This document shows positions 7,466-16,454 of a stretch of 39,863 bases of DNA, one piece after another. Position numbers and translations under genes: made by a program. Position 1 is the first letter of the stretch, and every line of letters starts with the position of its first letter. The notes under the pieces were generated by a model. It worked only from the letters and a program-made list of their open reading frames with translations. It ran no database searches and was not told the DNA's origin. The DNA lies in assembly GCA_902805655.1 (NCBI GenBank), contig CADCTF010000151.1:1-39863 (forward strand). The letters are read 5' to 3'. The stretch comes from an uncultured Acidimicrobiales bacterium (GTDB lineage Bacteria > Actinomycetota > Acidimicrobiia > Acidimicrobiales > CADCTF01).

Positions 7466-9079
7466 ATGACCACGCAGCCAAGCCGTGCCCGTCGGAGCCT
7501 CTGGATGATGGGCCTCGAGTCGGACGAGCCAAGTGACCAGCAACGAGCCGAGCGCGCTCGCGAGCTGTCCGCTCGGCTGGGGCGGGAGGTGGAGGCTCCG
7601 CAGATCGCCAGGGCCGAGGATCTCGACCTGCGTGCGCCACGCATCGCGCCGCCCGACGCCCTCGCCGGCTTCTGCCTGCAGGACGCCTGGAACCGGGCAT
7701 ACCACTCGTACGGCTACGACCGCACCAGCCATCACCTACGACGCCACTACCCGAACCCGCCGGATGTCGTGGCCCACCCGCGCACCGACGCCGAGCTGGC
7801 GGCGGTGCTCGAGTGGTGCTCGGACGAGGGCCACTGCGTCATCCCCTACGGGGGAGGCTCGACCGTGGTGGAGGGCGTCACGCCGCCGGACGACGCCGGG
7901 CCGATCGTCACCATCGCCACCGACGAGCTGGACCAGGTGCTCGAGATCGACGCCACGTCGCGGGCGGCGCGCATCCAGGCCGGGGTCTTCGGCCCCCACC
8001 TCGAGGACCAGCTGCGCCCTCATGGGTTCACCCTGCGGCACTTCCCGCAGAGCTTCACCGGCTCGACGCTCGGCGGATGGATCGCCACGCGCTCGGGCGG
8101 CCACTACGCCACCAACCACACCCACATCGACGACTTCGTGGAGTCGGTGCGCATGCTGACGCCTACCGGTTGGTGGGAGACGAGGCGGCTCCCGGGCTCG
8201 GGCGCCGGCCCCGACCCCAACCGGCTGGTCATCGGCTCCGAGGGCATCTTCGGTGTCATCACCGAGGCGTGGATGCGGATCCAGGCCCGGCCCACCTTCC
8301 GAGCGACCGCCGGGGCGCGCTTCGCCACGTGGGAGGCGGGTTACGAGGCGACCCGCCAGATCGTGCAAGCCAAGCTGTGGCCGTCGAACCTGCGGCTGCT
8401 CGACCCGGAGCTGGCCCGCAGCAGCGCGGGCATGGACGGTCGTGAGGCACTGCTCATCGTCGGCTTCGAGTCCGCCGAGCTCTCGCAGCGGGCCAACATC
8501 ACGACGGCCGTGGAGATCGCGCGCGACGCCGGTGGCGTGATCGCCGACGACGACATCGCGGTGGACGACGGCACCGGCGCGCCGACCGGGCGGTCGGGAG
8601 CCGTCGGCGCCTGGCGCGACGCGTTCATCCCGTCCGGCGGGGGAGCGGGTGTGGGTGGCACGACGGCCATCGGTGGCACGTTCGAGACGGCCATCACCTG
8701 GGACCGGTGGCCGGCGTTCGACGCGGCGGTGCGGGAGGCCACGATCGGCGTGCTACGTGAGGTGTGCGGCGGCGGCACGGTGAACTGCCGGTTCACCCAC
8801 GTGTACACGGACGGCCCGGCGCCCTACTACACCTACGCAGGGGTGCCGCCGGCGGGTGCTGACCGCGACGAGGTGCATCGGGCCATCAAGCGGGCTGCTT
8901 CCGACGCCATCATGGCCGGCGGTGGCACGATCACCCACCACCACTCGGTCGGTCGCCAGCACCGGCCCTGGTACGACCTCGAGCGGCCAGAGCCGTTCGC
9001 ACAGGCGCTACGTGCGGCCAAGCGCACCCTCGACCCGAGCTGGGTGATGAACCCGGGGGTCCTCGTCGACCCGACCTGA
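7466..9079 (+). CDS. FAD-binding oxidase, alkyl-dihydroxyacetonephosphate synthase (AGPS)-like
   Basis: 537 aa. The open frame begins at 7364, but ATG 7466 is preceded by GGAGG four nt upstream and is the start. It is a VAO/PCMH-type flavoprotein: the FAD pyrophosphate loop PYGGGSTVVEG lies near 128-138, and the second FAD segment FTGSTLGGWIATRSGGHYAT near 198. The C-terminal cap domain carries the HHHSVGR loop near 491-497, equivalent to the His-rich catalytic loop of AGPS. In eukaryotes AGPS swaps an acyl for an alkyl chain on DHAP in ether-lipid synthesis; actinobacterial homologues are numerous and mostly uncharacterised, and some may be lactate- or alcohol-type oxidases. The SDR gene 36 bp downstream suggests a shared lipid or acyl-CoA pathway. 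Substrate unknown. Confidence 0.88.
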   Translation: MTTQPSRARRSLWMMGLESDEPSDQQRAERARELSARLGREVEAPQIARAEDLDLRAPRIAPPDALAGFCLQDAWNRAYHSYGYDRTSHHLRRHYPNPPDVVAHPRTDAELAAVLEWCSDEGHCVIPYGGGSTVVEGVTPPDDAGPIVTIATDELDQVLEIDATSRAARIQAGVFGPHLEDQLRPHGFTLRHFPQSFTGSTLGGWIATRSGGHYATNHTHIDDFVESVRMLTPTGWWETRRLPGSGAGPDPNRLVIGSEGIFGVITEAWMRIQARPTFRATAGARFATWEAGYEATRQIVQAKLWPSNLRLLDPELARSSAGMDGREALLIVGFESAELSQRANITTAVEIARDAGGVIADDDIAVDDGTGAPTGRSGAVGAWRDAFIPSGGGAGVGGTTAIGGTFETAITWDRWPAFDAAVREATIGVLREVCGGGTVNCRFTHVYTDGPAPYYTYAGVPPAGADRDEVHRAIKRAASDAIMAGGGTITHHHSVGRQHRPWYDLERPEPFAQALRAAKRTLDPSWVMNPGVLVDPT

Positions 9080-9115
9080 CACGATCGGCGGAACCGACAA
9101 CAGGGGGAGCAGAAC

Positions 9116-10054
9116 ATGGGACGTCTCGACGGCAAGGTCGCCATCGTCACCGGGGCCGCACGCGGCGTCGGTCGGGGGCATGCGCTGCTCCTCGCCCAGG
9201 AAGGGGCGAGCGTCGTGGTCAACGACCTCGGCGGCGAGTGGGACGGCAGCGGCGCCGATCAGCGACCGGCCCAGCAGGTCGTGGAGGAGATCGAGGCCCA
9301 GGGCGGCACGGCCGTGGCCAACTACGACGACGTCGCGGACTGGGAGGGCGGCCAGCGGATGATCAACCAGGCGATCGAGACCTACGGGAGCCTGGACATC
9401 CTCATCTGCAACGCCGGCATCCTCCGCGACCGCATGACGTTCAACATGACGGAGGAGGAGTGGGACTCGGTCATCCGGGTCCACCTGAAGGGACACTTCG
9501 TGCCCTTGCGCTGGGCCGCCACCTACTGGCGGGAGAAGAACAAGGAGACCGGCCAGCCGGTCGACGCGAGAGTCGTGCTCACGTCCTCCGAGTCCGGCTT
9601 GTTCGCCAACCCCGGTCAGCTGAACTACGACGCGGCCAAGTCGGGCATCGCCACCATGGCGGTGGTGCTGGCCCGCGAGCTCGGCCGCTACGGCGTCACG
9701 GTCAACGCCATCTCGCCCCGGGCCCGCACCCGCCTGACCGAGAACACCTTCGGCAACCGCCCGTCGTCGGAGGGTGACTTCGACGACCGCCATCCCGACA
9801 ACGTGGCGCCGTGGGTCGTCTGGCTGTGCACCGATGCCGCAGCCCACCTCTCCGGGCAGAACTTCGTGGTCGGCGGCGGGAACGTCCAGCTCGTCAGCGG
9901 CTGGCGCGTGGAGAACGCCATCGAGAGCCCGCAACGGTGGACGCTCGACGAGCTGGACACCAAGTGGCAGGACCTCTTCGGCGACCTGCCCACTGCGCCG
10001 GCGCCCCGCCGCGCCGGCACAGTGGCTCCCGCCCCGGCAGCCAGCACCGACTAG
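9116..10054 (+). CDS. Short-chain dehydrogenase/reductase, HSD17B4-like
   Basis: 312 aa with a Rossmann core. The cofactor motif TGAARGVGRG lies at 12-21, NAG at 99-101, and the catalytic Ser158, Tyr171 and Lys175 (YDAAK) are in place. The 40-residue stretch after the cofactor loop (VVVNDLGGEWDGSG) and overall resemblance match the multifunctional peroxisomal 17-beta-HSD type 4 / 3-hydroxyacyl-CoA dehydrogenase branch that is expanded in steroid- and lipid-degrading actinobacteria. The last 40 residues are Ala/Pro-rich and probably disordered. The ribosome site AGGGGGAG lies 5 nt before ATG. Runs 36 bp behind the AGPS-type oxidase and so is probably its operon partner. Substrate is inferred only as a hydroxyacyl or steroid-like alcohol. 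Confidence 0.88.
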   Translation: MGRLDGKVAIVTGAARGVGRGHALLLAQEGASVVVNDLGGEWDGSGADQRPAQQVVEEIEAQGGTAVANYDDVADWEGGQRMINQAIETYGSLDILICNAGILRDRMTFNMTEEEWDSVIRVHLKGHFVPLRWAATYWREKNKETGQPVDARVVLTSSESGLFANPGQLNYDAAKSGIATMAVVLARELGRYGVTVNAISPRARTRLTENTFGNRPSSEGDFDDRHPDNVAPWVVWLCTDAAAHLSGQNFVVGGGNVQLVSGWRVENAIESPQRWTLDELDTKWQDLFGDLPTAPAPRRAGTVAPAPAASTD

Positions 10055-10088
10055 CGCCGAGTCGCCAGCTCGTCGGTGGTGAGGGTGG

Positions 10089-10643
10089 TCACGTCGAAGC
10101 CGCCATGCTCCGGCGGCCGGTGTAGGCGGCCAGCCGCTCGATGGGGGTTGCGTCCACCGCCGGCTCGACGGCGGCGCCGAAGGCTTGCCCGTCCCGGAGG
10201 GGGTCGAGGGTGTCCCTCGCGAACGCCTCGGCCGCGTCCACCAGCTCGGGGCTGGGGTCATAGGCCTGGCCCGTGGCGACGGCCATGTCCCAGCCGTGGA
10301 CGAGCCCGTCGAGCACCACGAAGCGGGCGAAGGTGGCACCGTCGACCTCACCGAAGGGTGCGGCCACGGTCGCGTCGAGAGCCCCCGGCGCCGAGATGGC
10401 GGCGGCCAGATCGCCCAGGGCCGCCGGGAAGCCGGCCAGCGGGTCACGGAGGTCCGGCGGGGCTGCGGCCTGACCCCGGTACGCGGCGGCGAAGGCGGTG
10501 GCTCCGCTGATCATGTGCTCGAGCACGCCCCGCACATCGAAGTCGGCGCATGGCGTCGAGTTGGCGAGCTGGTCGGGGCGGATGCCGGCGACGACGCCGC
10601 CGAGCACCGGACCGAGCTGGTCGAGCTGAGCCAAGGGATCCAT
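10089..10643 (-). CDS. TIGR03086-type metal-binding (DinB/maleylpyruvate-isomerase fold) protein
   Basis: 184 aa. ATG 10643 is chosen because GGAGGAA stands 5 nt upstream and because the recognised fold starts here. The pattern STPCADFDVRGVLEHMISGA, then LVHGWDMAVATGQ, then AAYTGR near the end is that of the TIGR03086 family. These are four-helix DinB-like proteins in which His residues (in LEHM and VHGWD) bind a metal; many actinobacterial members are thought to use mycothiol, but the substrate of this family is unknown. An in-frame ATG at 10780, also preceded by GGAGG, could add 46 residues, but those residues match nothing. Converges on the SDR gene with 34 bp between stops. Confidence 0.8.
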   Translation of the reverse strand: MDPLAQLDQLGPVLGGVVAGIRPDQLANSTPCADFDVRGVLEHMISGATAFAAAYRGQAAAPPDLRDPLAGFPAALGDLAAAISAPGALDATVAAPFGEVDGATFARFVVLDGLVHGWDMAVATGQAYDPSPELVDAAEAFARDTLDPLRDGQAFGAAVEPAVDATPIERLAAYTGRRSMAAST

Positions 10644-10989
10644 GGTGGTTCCTCCGTGGGGACGGGGTGATCGGACGTCAGGGGGCACGTGGAGGCCGGC
10701 GCCGCGTTGCGCCGCCTCCCGGTCACGACCGGCGGTGATGAGGGCGGAAACGTCCTGGGTTCGGTCCTCGGCGGCCATGCCACGATCCTCCACCATCCGT
10801 GCCGGCGAAGCGTCGGGCATGCACCCCATTCCGTTGCCGGCGGTGTTGCACCGCCGTGGGACGAACGCCCCAGGGGGGACGCCGGCTCCGATCACCGGTT
10901 GGTGCGGGTGGCCGATGCAGCGGAGCCGGTTGGAAGCGGACGATGAGCGCACGCCGAGGGAACGGCCCGAGGCGCGAGGAGGAACCGAC
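10644..10989. other. 346-bp divergent intergenic region
   Basis: Lies between the divergent TIGR03086 and cupin genes. It carries their ribosome sites at its two ends, a 19-bp hairpin at 10838-10856, and an in-frame leftward extension (ATG 10780) of the TIGR03086 frame that I do not trust. The rightward frame that runs through it into the cupin has no protein-like composition. No other gene was seen. Confidence 0.5.
10838..10856. repeat. Perfect inverted repeat, 8-bp arms, 3-nt loop
   Basis: CGGCGGTG-TTG-CACCGCCG. The stem is fully GC-rich apart from one pair and could be a regulator dyad or an RNA hairpin in the 5' region of the cupin transcript. It has no T-tract on either side, so an intrinsic terminator is unlikely. 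Confidence 0.55.
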
Positions 10990-11361
10990 ATGCGTGCGAA
11001 CCAGAGCGAGATGGCCGTCGAGCTCGAGGTGGGCGACATCCACACCCGCGGCGAGGAGTGGGGCGACCTCTCGATCCGCCACTGCGACCTGCCCGCCGGC
11101 GCCGATCTGCGACCGCTCCTGGCCGGCCTGCCGGACGACCGGTGCGCGTGCCCCCACTGGGGCTACATCTTGGAGGGCTCGATCACCATCCGCTACGCGG
11201 ACGGCAGCGAGGAGACGAGCCGAGCCGGTGACCTCTACTACTGGCGCGGCGGTCACGTGGGCTGGACGGATGAGGGCGTCGTCTTCGTCGAGTTCAGCCC
11301 GGCGGCCGAGATCGCCCCCGTGCTGGCCCATCTCGGTGCGCAGCTGGCACCTTCATCCTGA
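10990..11361 (+). CDS. Small single-domain cupin
   Basis: 123 aa. ATG 10990 has AGGAGGAA five nt upstream and is clearly the start, although the frame is open much further upstream. The fold is a cupin beta-barrel: HWGYILEGSITIRYADG is motif 1 and AGDLYYWRGGHVGW is motif 2, with His in both as possible metal ligands. Cys residues (RCACPHWG) just before motif 1 are unusual for a cupin and may take part in metal binding. No catalytic function can be assigned. It precedes a TPR-LuxR regulator by 34 bp on the same strand and could modulate or be controlled by it; that link is only positional. Confidence 0.75.
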   Translation: MRANQSEMAVELEVGDIHTRGEEWGDLSIRHCDLPAGADLRPLLAGLPDDRCACPHWGYILEGSITIRYADGSEETSRAGDLYYWRGGHVGWTDEGVVFVEFSPAAEIAPVLAHLGAQLAPSS

Positions 11362-11382
11362 CGGCGCCGACATGGCGCTGAC

Positions 11383-11395
11383 TAGCGTCCCCGGC
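11383..11395 (+). promoter_or_regulatory. Leaderless-type promoter of the LuxR gene
   Basis: A TAGCGT -10 box (11383-11388) lies 7 nt before ATG 11396. This favours that start over ATG 11372 and suggests the regulator has its own promoter even though it follows the cupin closely. Confidence 0.4.
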
Positions 11396-13048
11396 ATGCA
11401 GCCCGTCGATCCGCTGCTCGACGAGATCCGATCAGCGGTGTCGAGGCAGGACTGGCCGTCCGCCTACGACGCGGCCACCAGCGGCAGCTGCGATGACCCC
11501 GCGGCCGACGGTGACCGGGCGGATCTGTTGGCCGAGGCAGCCTGGTGGCTGGGCCGGCTCGACGACTGCATCGAGGCGCGGGAGCTGGCGTACCGCCGCT
11601 TCGACGAGCTCGAGGACCAGCGCCGGGCGGGGATGTGCGCCGTGTGGCTGTGGGAGCACCATGCCTTCCGCGGCCACGGCGCCATCGCCGGCGCATGGCT
11701 GCGGCGAGCGCGTCGGGCGCTCGAGGACGACCCGGAGTGCGTGCCCCATGGCGCCCTCCTCCTGCGGGAGGCGGAGACGTTGCACGGCGCGGGCGAGATC
11801 GAGCCGGCCCTCGAGCTGGCGCGCCGGCTGCTGGCGCTGGCGCGGCGGCTGCGCTCGGCCGACCTGGAGGCAGAGGCGCTCCAGACCGCCGGCCGGTTGC
11901 TGCTCGAGCAGGGACACGTGGCCGAGGGGATGGGCCACCTCGACGAAGCCATGCTCTTCGCGGTCGAGGGCCGTCTCGGGCCCTACTCCACGGGCAAGGT
12001 GTACTGCAGCCTGATCGGGGCGTGCGAGGAGGCCGGCGACTACGACCGGGCAGCCGAGTGGACGGAGGCCACCGATCGGTGGTCGCAGCGACACCCCTTC
12101 GCCATCTTCCCGGGCATCTGCCGGGTGCACCGGGCGATCGTCCTGAAGCGGCGGGGGTCCCTGGCCGAGGCGGAGCGAGAAGCGGCCCAGGCCTGCGAGG
12201 AGCTGGAGCACAGCCGACCGGTCAGCAGCGCGGCGGCCTGGGCCGAGGTCGGCGACATCTGCCGCCGCCTCGGCGAGCTCGACCGCGCCGAGGCGGCCTT
12301 CACCCGGGCCCAGCAGCTGAACCGCTCCCCGTGCGCCGGTCTGGCGCTGCTGCGGCTGGCACAGGGCCAGGTCGAGGTGGCCCGGACGATGATCGCCGGG
12401 TGCGTCAGCGGTGCGCGCAACCCGCTCGGCCGGGCGGGTCTCCTGCCGACGGTGGTGCACGTGGCCGTGGCCGCCGGCGACCTCGACGCCGCCACGGCCG
12501 CTCTGGACGAGATGGAGGAGCTGGCCACCCGCTTCGAGCTACCCGAGCTGAAGGCGTCGTTGCTCGTCACCCGCGGCCGGGTGGCGCTGGCGGGGGGTGA
12601 TGCGCATCTGGCCCGGGCGTCGCTGCAGGAGGCTCTCGAGCGATGGAGGGCCATCGACGTGCCCTACGAGGCCGCGACGGCCGGCACCCTGCTGGGCCAG
12701 GCGCTGCGGGCGTGTGGCGACGAGGCCGGCGCCAGGGCGGCCTTCGAGACGGCGGCCGCCCTCTTCAACCACATCGGTGCTCGCGTCGAGGCGCGCCTCG
12801 CCGACGGCCGACCAGGGGCTCCCGTCCGCCCTCCGCTCCCGGCCGGCCTCACCGAGCGGGAGGTCGAGGTGCTGCGGCTGGTGGCCACCGGCCGGACCAA
12901 CAACGAGATCGCGGCTGACCTGTACCTCAGCGCCAAGACCGTCTCCCGTCACCTCTCCAACATCTTCACCAAGATCGGCGTGACGTCGAGAGCGGCCGCA
13001 ACGGGCTTCGCCTTCGAGCGGGGCCTCGTCGAAGTCCGACCGGCCTGA
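11396..13048 (+). CDS. TPR-repeat transcriptional regulator with C-terminal LuxR DNA-binding domain
   Basis: 550 aa from ATG 11396; ATG 11372 would add eight residues. The open frame continues upstream through the cupin gene but that part is a shadow. The first 470 or so residues are a helical TPR array (repeats such as LAEAAWWLGRLDDCIEARELAYRRF and AEVGDICRRLGELDRAEAAF). The C-terminal 65 residues are a GerE/LuxR helix-turn-helix: LTEREVEVLRLVATGRTNNEIA, then LSAKTVSRHLSNIFTKIGV. Unlike MalT or large LAL regulators, there is no N-terminal ATPase and no receiver domain, so signal input must come through the TPR region, probably from a protein or peptide partner. Target genes are unknown; the upstream cupin is a candidate. 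Confidence 0.88.
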   Translation: MQPVDPLLDEIRSAVSRQDWPSAYDAATSGSCDDPAADGDRADLLAEAAWWLGRLDDCIEARELAYRRFDELEDQRRAGMCAVWLWEHHAFRGHGAIAGAWLRRARRALEDDPECVPHGALLLREAETLHGAGEIEPALELARRLLALARRLRSADLEAEALQTAGRLLLEQGHVAEGMGHLDEAMLFAVEGRLGPYSTGKVYCSLIGACEEAGDYDRAAEWTEATDRWSQRHPFAIFPGICRVHRAIVLKRRGSLAEAEREAAQACEELEHSRPVSSAAAWAEVGDICRRLGELDRAEAAFTRAQQLNRSPCAGLALLRLAQGQVEVARTMIAGCVSGARNPLGRAGLLPTVVHVAVAAGDLDAATAALDEMEELATRFELPELKASLLVTRGRVALAGGDAHLARASLQEALERWRAIDVPYEAATAGTLLGQALRACGDEAGARAAFETAAALFNHIGARVEARLADGRPGAPVRPPLPAGLTEREVEVLRLVATGRTNNEIAADLYLSAKTVSRHLSNIFTKIGVTSRAAATGFAFERGLVEVRPA

Positions 13049-13173
13049 CCTGGGGTGTTCCGAGCGCGGTGGCGGGGGCGACCACGGCGAACGACGCGGC
13101 CGATTAGCGGCGACGCGCCGGTACCGTGGGCCCGGCGCCGATGGGTGCGGGGGCGGACGAGAGGTGCAGAGAA

Positions 13174-15429
13174 GTGAGCGCGACTGAGCGAAGCCCCCGT
13201 GCCGCCCTGGTCGGCACGTCCCCCCCGAGACGCTGCGGCATCGCCACCTTCACCGATGACCTCCGCCGGGCGCTCACGGCACGCCACCCGGAGGTGCCGG
13301 CGGTGCAGCTGGCCCTCACCGATGCCGGCGGCAGCTACGACTACGGCGTCGACGTGGTGTTCGAGATCAACGACAGCCAGCTCAGCGACTACCGCTCTGC
13401 TGCTGAGTTCGTGAACGCGAGCGATGTCGACGTGGTGTGCGTCCAGCACGAGTTCGGCATCTTCGGCGGGCCGGTCGGCCGCCACGTGGACGAGCTGCTG
13501 CAGCACGTCAAGGCACCGATCGTCACGACGCTCCACACCGTGCTCGCCGATCCGTCCCCCGCCATCCGGGAAGCGACGCGGCGGCTGGCCGCCCGCTCCG
13601 ACCGGCTGGTGGTGCTGGCCGACCGTGCGCTCGAGCTGCTCGAGACCGCGTACGGCATCGGCGGCGGCCTCGTCACCGTCATCCCCCACGGCGTGCCCGA
13701 CCCGCCCACCATCGGGCTGGATGCGGCGAAGGCGGCCATCGGCTGGCCCGGCCGGAAGGTCCTGCTCACCTTCGGGCTCCTCGGGCCCGACAAGGGCATC
13801 GAGGTCGTCATCGACGCCCTGCCGGCCGTCGTGGCTGCGCACCCGGATCTCGTGTACCTGGTGCTCGGCGCCACCCACCCGCACGTGCAGAGGAGCGCGG
13901 GTGAGGCGTACCGTGAGTCCCTGCAACAGCGCGTGCGCGAGCTCGGTCTGGCCGACCACGTCGTGTTCGTCGACCGCTACGTCAGCCTCGAGGAGCTCCG
14001 CGGCCACCTCGCGGCCACCGACCTCTACATCACGCCGTACCACGGTGCCGATCAGATCGTCAGCGGGACGCTCGCCTACGCGGTGGGCATGGGTCGGGCC
14101 GTGATCTCGACGCCCTATCGCTATGCCGTCGAGCTGTTGGCCGATGGCCGTGGCCACCTCGTGCCCTTCGGCGATCCGGCCGCGATGGGCACGGCCATGA
14201 GCCGGCTGCTGGGGGACGACGAGCAGCGCCATGAGCTGCAGCGGCGGGCGCTCGAGCACGGCCGGCGCATGTCCTGGTCGGCCGTGGCCGGCGCGTACGA
14301 CGAGGTGTTCGCAGACGCCATCGCCGGCCACGAGCGGAAGCCGACCGCATGGGCTCCCGTGCCGATCCCTGCCCCCACCTTCTCGGCACTGCGCTCCATG
14401 ACCGACGACACCGGGCTCTTCCAGCACGCGCCGCACGGGGTGCCCGACCGCGCCCACGGCTACTGCACGGACGACGTGGGCCGCGCCCTGGTCGCCAGCA
14501 TCCACGGAGCCAGTGCCGGCGACCCCGTAGCCGCCGGCTTGGTGCCCACCTACCTGAGCTTCCTCCGCAGCGCCCAGATGGCGGACGGTCGCTTCGCCAA
14601 CCTCCTCGCCTACGACCGCCGTTTCGTGCCCGGCACCGAGAGCGAGGACACGCTCGGCCAGGCGGTGTGGGGTCTCGGTGCGGTGATGGGCGCGTCGCCG
14701 GACGACGGCTGGCGGGCCCTGGCCACCGAGATCTTCGAGCGTGCCCTGCCGTCGTTGGGCGAGCTGACCGACACCAAGGCGGTGGCCTACGCCATCACCG
14801 GGCTCGACGGCTACCTCGAACGCTTCCCGGGGGCGTCAGCGGCGCGGAGCACCATGCGGCAGCTGGCGACGGTGCTGACCTCCCGCCTCGAAGACCGTCG
14901 CAGCCTGGACTGGGTCTGGTTCGACGAGGAGCTCACCTACGCGAACGCCAAGGTGCCCGAGGCGCTGCTCCTCGCAGGCCGCGCCTTCGAAGAGGAGAGC
15001 TGGGTGGCGCAGGGGCTGGCCACACTCGACTTCCTCCTCGCGGCCACGCAGACCGATGAGTACTTCGACTTCGTGGGCAACGAGCTCTGGCAGCGCCGCG
15101 GCGGCCCGCGAGCCGTGTACGGCCAGCAGCCCATCGAGGCGAGCTTCACGGCGCGGGCCTGCGTGGTGGCCTACGAGATCACCGGGGACCTCCGGTACCT
15201 GGAGAGCGCCCGGGCGGCCATCGAGTGGCTGCTCGGCCGCAACCGGCTCGGTGTGGCGCTGTACCGCTCAGACACCGGCCGATGCGCGGACGGGCTCGAT
15301 CGTCACGGTGCCAGTGACAACGCCGGCGGTGAGTCCGTCGTCTGCGCCCTGCTCGCGCTCCTTGCTCTTCCCATCGAGACCTGGCAGATCCCGGTCGACC
15401 ATGGGCCACGGTCCGCTCTGAGAGGCTGA
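13174..15429 (+). CDS. GT4 glycosyltransferase fused to an alpha/alpha-toroid domain
   Basis: 751 aa from GTG 13174 (GAGAGG upstream); ATG 13141 is an alternative, and TACCGT at 13121-13126 is a possible -10. The N-terminal 400 residues form a GT-B glycosyltransferase of the GT4 type: an early donor/acceptor loop SPPRRCGIATFTDDLRRAL, the linker motif FGLLGPDKGIEVVIDAL, and a nucleotide-sugar part with HGADQIVSGTLAYAVGMGRAVIS. The usual EX7E is not clear. Residues about 410-740 form a helical domain with Trp-rich repeats (GYCTDDVGRAL, YANAKVPEALLLAG) like an alpha/alpha toroid of glycosidases or epimerases. The two-domain architecture occurs beside GH130 genes in other bacteria as far as I recall; its product is not established. 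First gene of the GT pair. Confidence 0.82.
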   Translation: MSATERSPRAALVGTSPPRRCGIATFTDDLRRALTARHPEVPAVQLALTDAGGSYDYGVDVVFEINDSQLSDYRSAAEFVNASDVDVVCVQHEFGIFGGPVGRHVDELLQHVKAPIVTTLHTVLADPSPAIREATRRLAARSDRLVVLADRALELLETAYGIGGGLVTVIPHGVPDPPTIGLDAAKAAIGWPGRKVLLTFGLLGPDKGIEVVIDALPAVVAAHPDLVYLVLGATHPHVQRSAGEAYRESLQQRVRELGLADHVVFVDRYVSLEELRGHLAATDLYITPYHGADQIVSGTLAYAVGMGRAVISTPYRYAVELLADGRGHLVPFGDPAAMGTAMSRLLGDDEQRHELQRRALEHGRRMSWSAVAGAYDEVFADAIAGHERKPTAWAPVPIPAPTFSALRSMTDDTGLFQHAPHGVPDRAHGYCTDDVGRALVASIHGASAGDPVAAGLVPTYLSFLRSAQMADGRFANLLAYDRRFVPGTESEDTLGQAVWGLGAVMGASPDDGWRALATEIFERALPSLGELTDTKAVAYAITGLDGYLERFPGASAARSTMRQLATVLTSRLEDRRSLDWVWFDEELTYANAKVPEALLLAGRAFEEESWVAQGLATLDFLLAATQTDEYFDFVGNELWQRRGGPRAVYGQQPIEASFTARACVVAYEITGDLRYLESARAAIEWLLGRNRLGVALYRSDTGRCADGLDRHGASDNAGGESVVCALLALLALPIETWQIPVDHGPRSALRG

Positions 15430-15433
15430 CCCG

Positions 15434-16444
15434 ATGCGGGTCGCCATGCTGGCTCCGATCGCGTGGCGGGTGCCCCCCAGGCACTACGGACCGTGGGAGC
15501 TGGTCGTGTCCCGGCTCACCGAGGGCTTGGTGGCCCAGGGGGTGGACGTGACCCTGTTCGCCACCGCCGACTCCATCACTTCGGCCCGCCTCGTGGCGGG
15601 GCTCGAACAGCCCTACGAAGAGGCCGAGGGCGTCGACGTCAAGGTCGTCGAGTGCCTGCACGTGGCGTCGGTGTTCGAGCGCGCGAGCGACTTCGACGTC
15701 ATCCACAACCACTTCGACTTCCTCCCGCTGACGTACAGCCGGCTCGTCTCGACGCCCATGGTGACGACGATCCACGGGTTCTCCTCGGAGCGGATCCTGC
15801 CCGTGTACCGGCGCTACGACGATCGGGTCGCGTACGTCGCCATCAGTGCTGCCGACCGCCATCGGGACCTGACCTACGAGGCCACCATCCACCACGGCAT
15901 CCCGGTGCAGGACGTGCCGGTGGGGCCTGGAAGCGCCGACGGAACCCTGGCCTTCTTCGGGCGCATACACCCCGACAAGGGCACAGCGGAGGCCATCGAC
16001 GTCGCCCGCCGTGCCGGGCGGCCGCTGGTGCTGGCGGGCATCGTGCAGGATCAGGCCTACTTCGACGCAGCGGTACGCCCCCACCTCGACGGCGAGACCG
16101 TGCGCTTCATCGGCGCCGTCGGCCCCTCTGAGCGCGATCGGCTCCTCGGCTCGGTCGACGCGCTCCTGCACCTCGTCAGCTTTCCGGAGCCCTTCGGCCT
16201 GTCGATGATCGAGGCCATGGCCTGCGGCACCCCGGTGGTGGCGACGCCTCTGGGCGCCGTGCCCGAAGTCGTCGAGCACGGGCGCACCGGGTACCTGGTC
16301 GCCGACGTCGACGCAGCGGTCGAGGCCGTCGGGCAGCTCGGCGAGCTGGCCCGGGCCGACTGCCGGGCGCACGTCGCCGCCCACTTCAGCGTCGAGCGGA
16401 TGGTCGAGGGCTACCTCGCGGTGTACCGGCGCATCACCGGGTGA
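15434..16444 (+). CDS. GT4-family glycosyltransferase
   Basis: 336 aa, starting 4 bp after the fused transferase, so translation is probably coupled. N-terminal acceptor domain begins MRVAMLAPIAW and carries YGPWELVVSRLTEGL, the place of the usual glycine-rich YGGxE loop. TTIHGFSSERI and FFGRIHPDKGTAEAIDVA are typical GT4 elements, and the C-terminal donor domain has the EX7E motif in FPEPFGLSMIEAMACGTPVV. Probably uses a nucleotide-activated sugar in the cytoplasm. With the upstream transferase it likely builds a glycoside or oligosaccharide; the GH130 enzyme that converges 10 bp downstream points to mannosides, an inference from family specificity. Confidence 0.9.
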   Translation: MRVAMLAPIAWRVPPRHYGPWELVVSRLTEGLVAQGVDVTLFATADSITSARLVAGLEQPYEEAEGVDVKVVECLHVASVFERASDFDVIHNHFDFLPLTYSRLVSTPMVTTIHGFSSERILPVYRRYDDRVAYVAISAADRHRDLTYEATIHHGIPVQDVPVGPGSADGTLAFFGRIHPDKGTAEAIDVARRAGRPLVLAGIVQDQAYFDAAVRPHLDGETVRFIGAVGPSERDRLLGSVDALLHLVSFPEPFGLSMIEAMACGTPVVATPLGAVPEVVEHGRTGYLVADVDAAVEAVGQLGELARADCRAHVAAHFSVERMVEGYLAVYRRITG

Positions 16445-16454
16445 GCGACGGACC

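Noticed and set aside
10644-10780. N-terminal extension of the TIGR03086 protein from ATG 10780
   Set aside because: A ribosome site is present, but the extra 46 residues match nothing and ATG 10643 has an equally strong site at the family's normal start.
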